Origin: CAVSRC01 sp963762605
GTDB lineage: Bacteria > Pseudomonadota > Alphaproteobacteria > Rhizobiales > Kaistiaceae
Reading direction: 5' to 3'
Assembly: GCA_963762605.1 (NCBI GenBank)
Contig: CAVXLJ010000011.1
Coordinates: 62,001-126,000 of the forward strand
Length of the DNA stretch: 64,000 nt
Shown one piece after another: positions 61,328-64,000 of the stretch. Under the pieces are notes generated by a model that saw only the letters and a program-made list of their open reading frames with translations, ran no database searches and was not told where the DNA came from. The position numbers and the translations under genes are program-made. The first letter of the stretch is position 1, and each line of letters opens with the position of its first letter.

Positions 61328-64000
61328 ATGAACGGGCAGGCGGCAGCCGCTTCATCGGCGAATGATTCCTCGAATCTCCAACGCGTACTGAAACGCATGG
61401 TCCATGCGGCGGCCTTCGCCCTGGCGGGCGCATTGGCGATCGGCTCGGCCCATGCCCAAGACGCGATCGTCAATCCCGGCGATGCCGTCGTCACCGGCTT
61501 CGCCGGGGTCGCCGCCGCGCCGGCGCCGGGAGGCGCCGACCCGTTCGATTATGTCGGCATCGACATGGGCGGTGCTTCGGCGCGCGTCGTCGACCTGACC
61601 GCACTGGGGCCGCAGGGCGGCGAGAGCGCGGTGCCGAAGCCCTTCACCGTCTCCCCCAGCCAGGTCGGGCAGGTGTTTGGCGTCACGCTCGACGATGCCG
61701 ATGCTCCCAATATCTATCTGGCGGCGACTTCGGCCTACGGCCTGTCGATCGGCGTTGCCGACGGCAGTGGCCAGATGAAACGCATACAGCGCGGACAGGC
61801 GGGCGCGCAGTTCGTGCCCGGCCAGTTCGGACCACCGGAAACGGGCGGCAGCCCCGGCTCGATTTGGCGCATCGACGGCACCACCGGCGAAGTTTCGCTG
61901 TTCGCAACCGTCAACACGGCGAGCAACGGCGCCGCTTCGCTCGGTGGACTCGCCTACGACGCGGCGACCCGCCAGATTTTCGCGGCTGACCTTTCTACCG
62001 GCATCGTCTACCGCTACGGCCTCGACGGCACCCTGCAGGGGACCTACGACCATGGCGTCGAAGGCCGGCCCGGGGCCGGCCTGCCGGCGATCCCGCTGCC
62101 CGTGACGGCTGCCGTCGACATCACCAGCCCGTCATTCGACACGACCAACCCGTCGACCTGGGGCTTTGCACCGCCCGCGCGGCGCGTCTTCGCGCTCGCC
62201 GTGCACGATCACCGGCTGTTCTATTCGGTAGCGCAGGGGCCGCAGGTCTGGTCCGTCCAGATCAATCCGGACGGAACCGTGACCGGCGACACGCGCATGG
62301 AAGTCGAGGTGCCGTCGCTGCAGGATGGCGTCGAGATCACGTCGATCACTTTCGACGGCCAGGGCCGGATGTATCTGGCCGAGCGCGGCGCGACCACCGG
62401 CGACTACTCGATGTATGCGCTGGCCAATGGCGGCCAGAGCCGCGTGTTGCGCTATCTCCCTGAAGGGCCCGGCCACTGGCAGCCCACGTCCCAGCAATAT
62501 TCCGTCGGCATGGCGCCGAACTACGACAACGCCAATGGCGGTGTTGCGCTCAGCTACGGCTATACTCAGCAGGGCGACAGTTCCGTCATCGACTATAACG
62601 CCTGCGACGCCACCGTCTGGTCGACCGGCGGACGCCTGCTGGATCCCGGCGATCCCAGCGCGGCGCCGGGGTCATTCCCCTATGTCGACGGCCTGCAGGG
62701 CAATGCGGAGAGCCTCGTCCAGCCGCAGAACACGCCGCCGACGGCGAGTTGGTTCGTCGACTACGACGACAAGGCCGGATATCCCGAATTCCGCGGCTAT
62801 ATGGGCGCCATCGCGACGTTGCCCTGCGCCGGCCAATCCGCGCCGCCGCCGACCGTGACCTGCCCGCCGGGCACCTATTTCGACGGCAGCCAGTGCGTCA
62901 TCATCCCGACCTGCCCGCCCGGCACAACCTATCATGACGGTCAGTGCATCTATCCGACCTGTCCTCCTGGCTTTTACCTGGAGAACGGGCGGTGCGTGCC
63001 GCCGCCGATGAGCTGCCCGCCTGGGACCTTCTTCTACAAGGGCCAGTGCTTCCCGGTCAGTTGCCCACCAGGCATGATCCAGCACCCCAACGGACAGTGC
63101 TCGTGCCCGCAAGGCGACGTCTATTTCCACGGCAAGTGCGTGCCTCCGCAGTCGTGCCCTCCACCCCTGGTCAAGCTGCCCAACGGCATCTGCTGGTGTC
63201 CACTTGGCATGATCTTCGGCAATGGCGTCTGCCAGCCGCCGACGATATGCGGACCCGGCACCGTGCTCAAGAACGGCCAGTGCGTGCCGCAGGGCTGCCC
63301 GCCGAACCAGGACAAGTGGTACGGCAAGTGCGTGTCGAAGTGCCCGCCGCTTATGGTCCACAAGGGACCGAACGGCGTCTGCACGCCGATCGTGATGTGC
63401 GTGAAGCCCAATGAGGTGTGGAACGGCAAATGCGTGCCGCCGTGCCCGGCCGGTCAGGTGCATGCCGGGCCGAACGGCATCTGCGTGCCGAAGATCAAGT
63501 TCCCGCCGGTCACGCTCTGCCTGCCGAACCAGGATCTGTGGAACGGCAAGTGCGTGGCCAAGTGCCCGCCGCTTATGGTCCACAAGGGACCGAACGGCGT
63601 CTGCACGCCGATCGTGATGTGTGTGAAGCCCAACGAGGTATGGAACGGCAAATGCGTGCCGCCGTGCCCGGCCGGTCAGGTGCATACCGGGCCGAACGGC
63701 ATCTGCATGCCGAAGATCATCGTCAAGCCGCCGGTCGTCACGCTCTGCCTGCCGAACCAGGACAAGTGGAACGGCAAGTGCGTGCCGAAGTGCCCGGCCG
63801 GTCAGGTCCACACGGGGCCGAACGGCATCTGCATGCCGAAGATCATCGTCAAGCCGCCGGTCGTCACGCTCTGCCTGCCGAACCAGGACAAGTGGAATGG
63901 CAAGTGCGTGCCGAAGTGCCCGCCCGGCCAGGTTCACACCGGGCCGAACGGCGTCTGTCAGGTGAAGATCATCGTCAAGCCGCCAATTACCACGCTCTGC
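61328..64000 (+). CDS. large secreted protein with propeller-like N-terminal region and Cys/Pro-rich repeats, 3' end outside the window
   Basis: 891 codons visible, open to the right edge. ATG at 61328 behind gggaggg. Signal peptide with a long N-region, cleavage near AHAQD (residue 43). Residues about 50-500 are rich in short beta-like blades (GSIWRIDGTTGEV, GGLAYDAATRQIFAADL, VYRYGLDGT, ITSITFDGQGRMYLAERG), suggestive of a beta-propeller. From residue 512 the protein becomes Cys/Pro-rich: roughly 20-40-residue modules of the form CPPGTxxxxGQC / WNGKCVPKCPxGQVH / GPNGxC, some 30 or more Cys in sight. Functional family not recognised; an extracellular adhesin, coat or binding protein is plausible. 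No sortase or anchor can be judged because the end is missing. Confidence 0.8.
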   Translation, partial: MNGQAAAASSANDSSNLQRVLKRMVHAAAFALAGALAIGSAHAQDAIVNPGDAVVTGFAGVAAAPAPGGADPFDYVGIDMGGASARVVDLTALGPQGGESAVPKPFTVSPSQVGQVFGVTLDDADAPNIYLAATSAYGLSIGVADGSGQMKRIQRGQAGAQFVPGQFGPPETGGSPGSIWRIDGTTGEVSLFATVNTASNGAASLGGLAYDAATRQIFAADLSTGIVYRYGLDGTLQGTYDHGVEGRPGAGLPAIPLPVTAAVDITSPSFDTTNPSTWGFAPPARRVFALAVHDHRLFYSVAQGPQVWSVQINPDGTVTGDTRMEVEVPSLQDGVEITSITFDGQGRMYLAERGATTGDYSMYALANGGQSRVLRYLPEGPGHWQPTSQQYSVGMAPNYDNANGGVALSYGYTQQGDSSVIDYNACDATVWSTGGRLLDPGDPSAAPGSFPYVDGLQGNAESLVQPQNTPPTASWFVDYDDKAGYPEFRGYMGAIATLPCAGQSAPPPTVTCPPGTYFDGSQCVIIPTCPPGTTYHDGQCIYPTCPPGFYLENGRCVPPPMSCPPGTFFYKGQCFPVSCPPGMIQHPNGQCSCPQGDVYFHGKCVPPQSCPPPLVKLPNGICWCPLGMIFGNGVCQPPTICGPGTVLKNGQCVPQGCPPNQDKWYGKCVSKCPPLMVHKGPNGVCTPIVMCVKPNEVWNGKCVPPCPAGQVHAGPNGICVPKIKFPPVTLCLPNQDLWNGKCVAKCPPLMVHKGPNGVCTPIVMCVKPNEVWNGKCVPPCPAGQVHTGPNGICMPKIIVKPPVVTLCLPNQDKWNGKCVPKCPAGQVHTGPNGICMPKIIVKPPVVTLCLPNQDKWNGKCVPKCPPGQVHTGPNGVCQVKIIVKPPITTLC
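63338..64000 (+). repeat. tandem in-frame DNA repeats, 222-228 bp and 126 bp
   Basis: Copies start at 63338 (222 bp, 74 codons), 63560 (228 bp, two codons longer), 63788 (126 bp, 42 codons) and 63914 (truncated by the window edge; same 126-base phase, ctctgc recurring at 63743, 63869 and 63995). Most differences between copies are single bases, and many identical third positions show the duplications are recent. All lengths are multiples of three, so copy-number change keeps the frame. The shorter unit is a part of the longer one. Confidence 0.9.

Noticed and set aside
62672..63937. Long minus-strand open frame (about 420 codons) opposite the repeat region
   Set aside because: It is the antisense of the Cys-rich repeats; its apparent repeats (RRALRHALAVP and similar) mirror the sense repeats, and there is no ribosome site or plausible fold.
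63338..64000. CRISPR-like repeat array
   Set aside because: Repeats are tandem without unique spacers, in frame, and coding.
1..64000. tRNA, rRNA, insertion sequence, phage or toxin-antitoxin genes
   Set aside because: I looked for cloverleaf arms, transposase motifs and integrase genes in the spacers and found none; the spacers are short and most flanking genes are housekeeping.

Overview
The window is 64 kb of GC-rich, densely packed chromosomal DNA from an alphaproteobacterium, most likely of the order Hyphomicrobiales (Rhizobiales). The evidence is gene content and order: purM-purN, a CDP-alcohol phosphatidyltransferase, an AI-2E/PerM permease, hdaA, ppk1, ppx, rnd and aspS in a row; kdsA, eno, ftsB and pdhA-pdhB-DUF5076-pdhC; a phosphatidylcholine synthase; and a membrane urate oxidase of the PuuD type. 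I cannot name the family or genus. No IS element, prophage, CRISPR array, tRNA or rRNA was found, and no gene for a classical DNA-binding transcription factor is visible.

Layout. 1-5.3 kb: end of an SDR oxidoreductase, an outer-membrane beta-barrel protein, then a minus-strand run of a small secreted protein overlapping RNase T2 and purM-purN-rlmJ. 5.7-17.3 kb: the housekeeping block above, with a propionyl-CoA synthetase gene inserted between hdaA and ppk1. 17.3-24.4 kb: mostly minus-strand envelope and signalling genes (two paralogous secreted proteins of unknown function, an EAL phosphodiesterase with a periplasmic sensor, a secreted hypothetical, a lipase-like hydrolase) plus rpsU. 24.4-35 kb: a VWA protein, a VOC protein, kdsA, then seven accessory genes (DUF6159, a Cys-containing small secreted protein, TMEM175-like channel, queF, DUF1835, flavin monooxygenase, PBP4-type DacB). 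35-41 kb: eno, ftsB and the pyruvate dehydrogenase genes, without lpdA. 41-48 kb: GNAT, a UbiH-like hydroxylase coupled to a YeeE/YedE sulfur-transport pair, phosphatidylcholine synthase, TerC, an MFS carrier and a quinone oxidoreductase.

48-61 kb is one plus-strand purine-catabolism cluster: uraH, xdhA, xdhB, xdhC, a BMP-type ABC importer (ATPase, two permeases, binding protein), puuD, uraD and an allantoate amidohydrolase. Together these would import a purine or nucleoside, oxidise hypoxanthine/xanthine to urate, convert urate through 5-hydroxyisourate and OHCU to allantoin, and hydrolyse allantoate. Allantoinase is missing from the cluster.

The window ends inside a long secreted protein (61328 onward) with a propeller-like N-terminal region and a Cys/Pro-rich tail built from near-identical tandem DNA repeats; this is the least explained object here. 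Four genes have abnormal reading frames: kdsA and xdhA each carry what looks like a single inserted base, and ppx and rpsU have no ATG, GTG or TTG at the expected start and seem to begin at CTG. Whether these are biology or sequence errors cannot be settled from the window alone.
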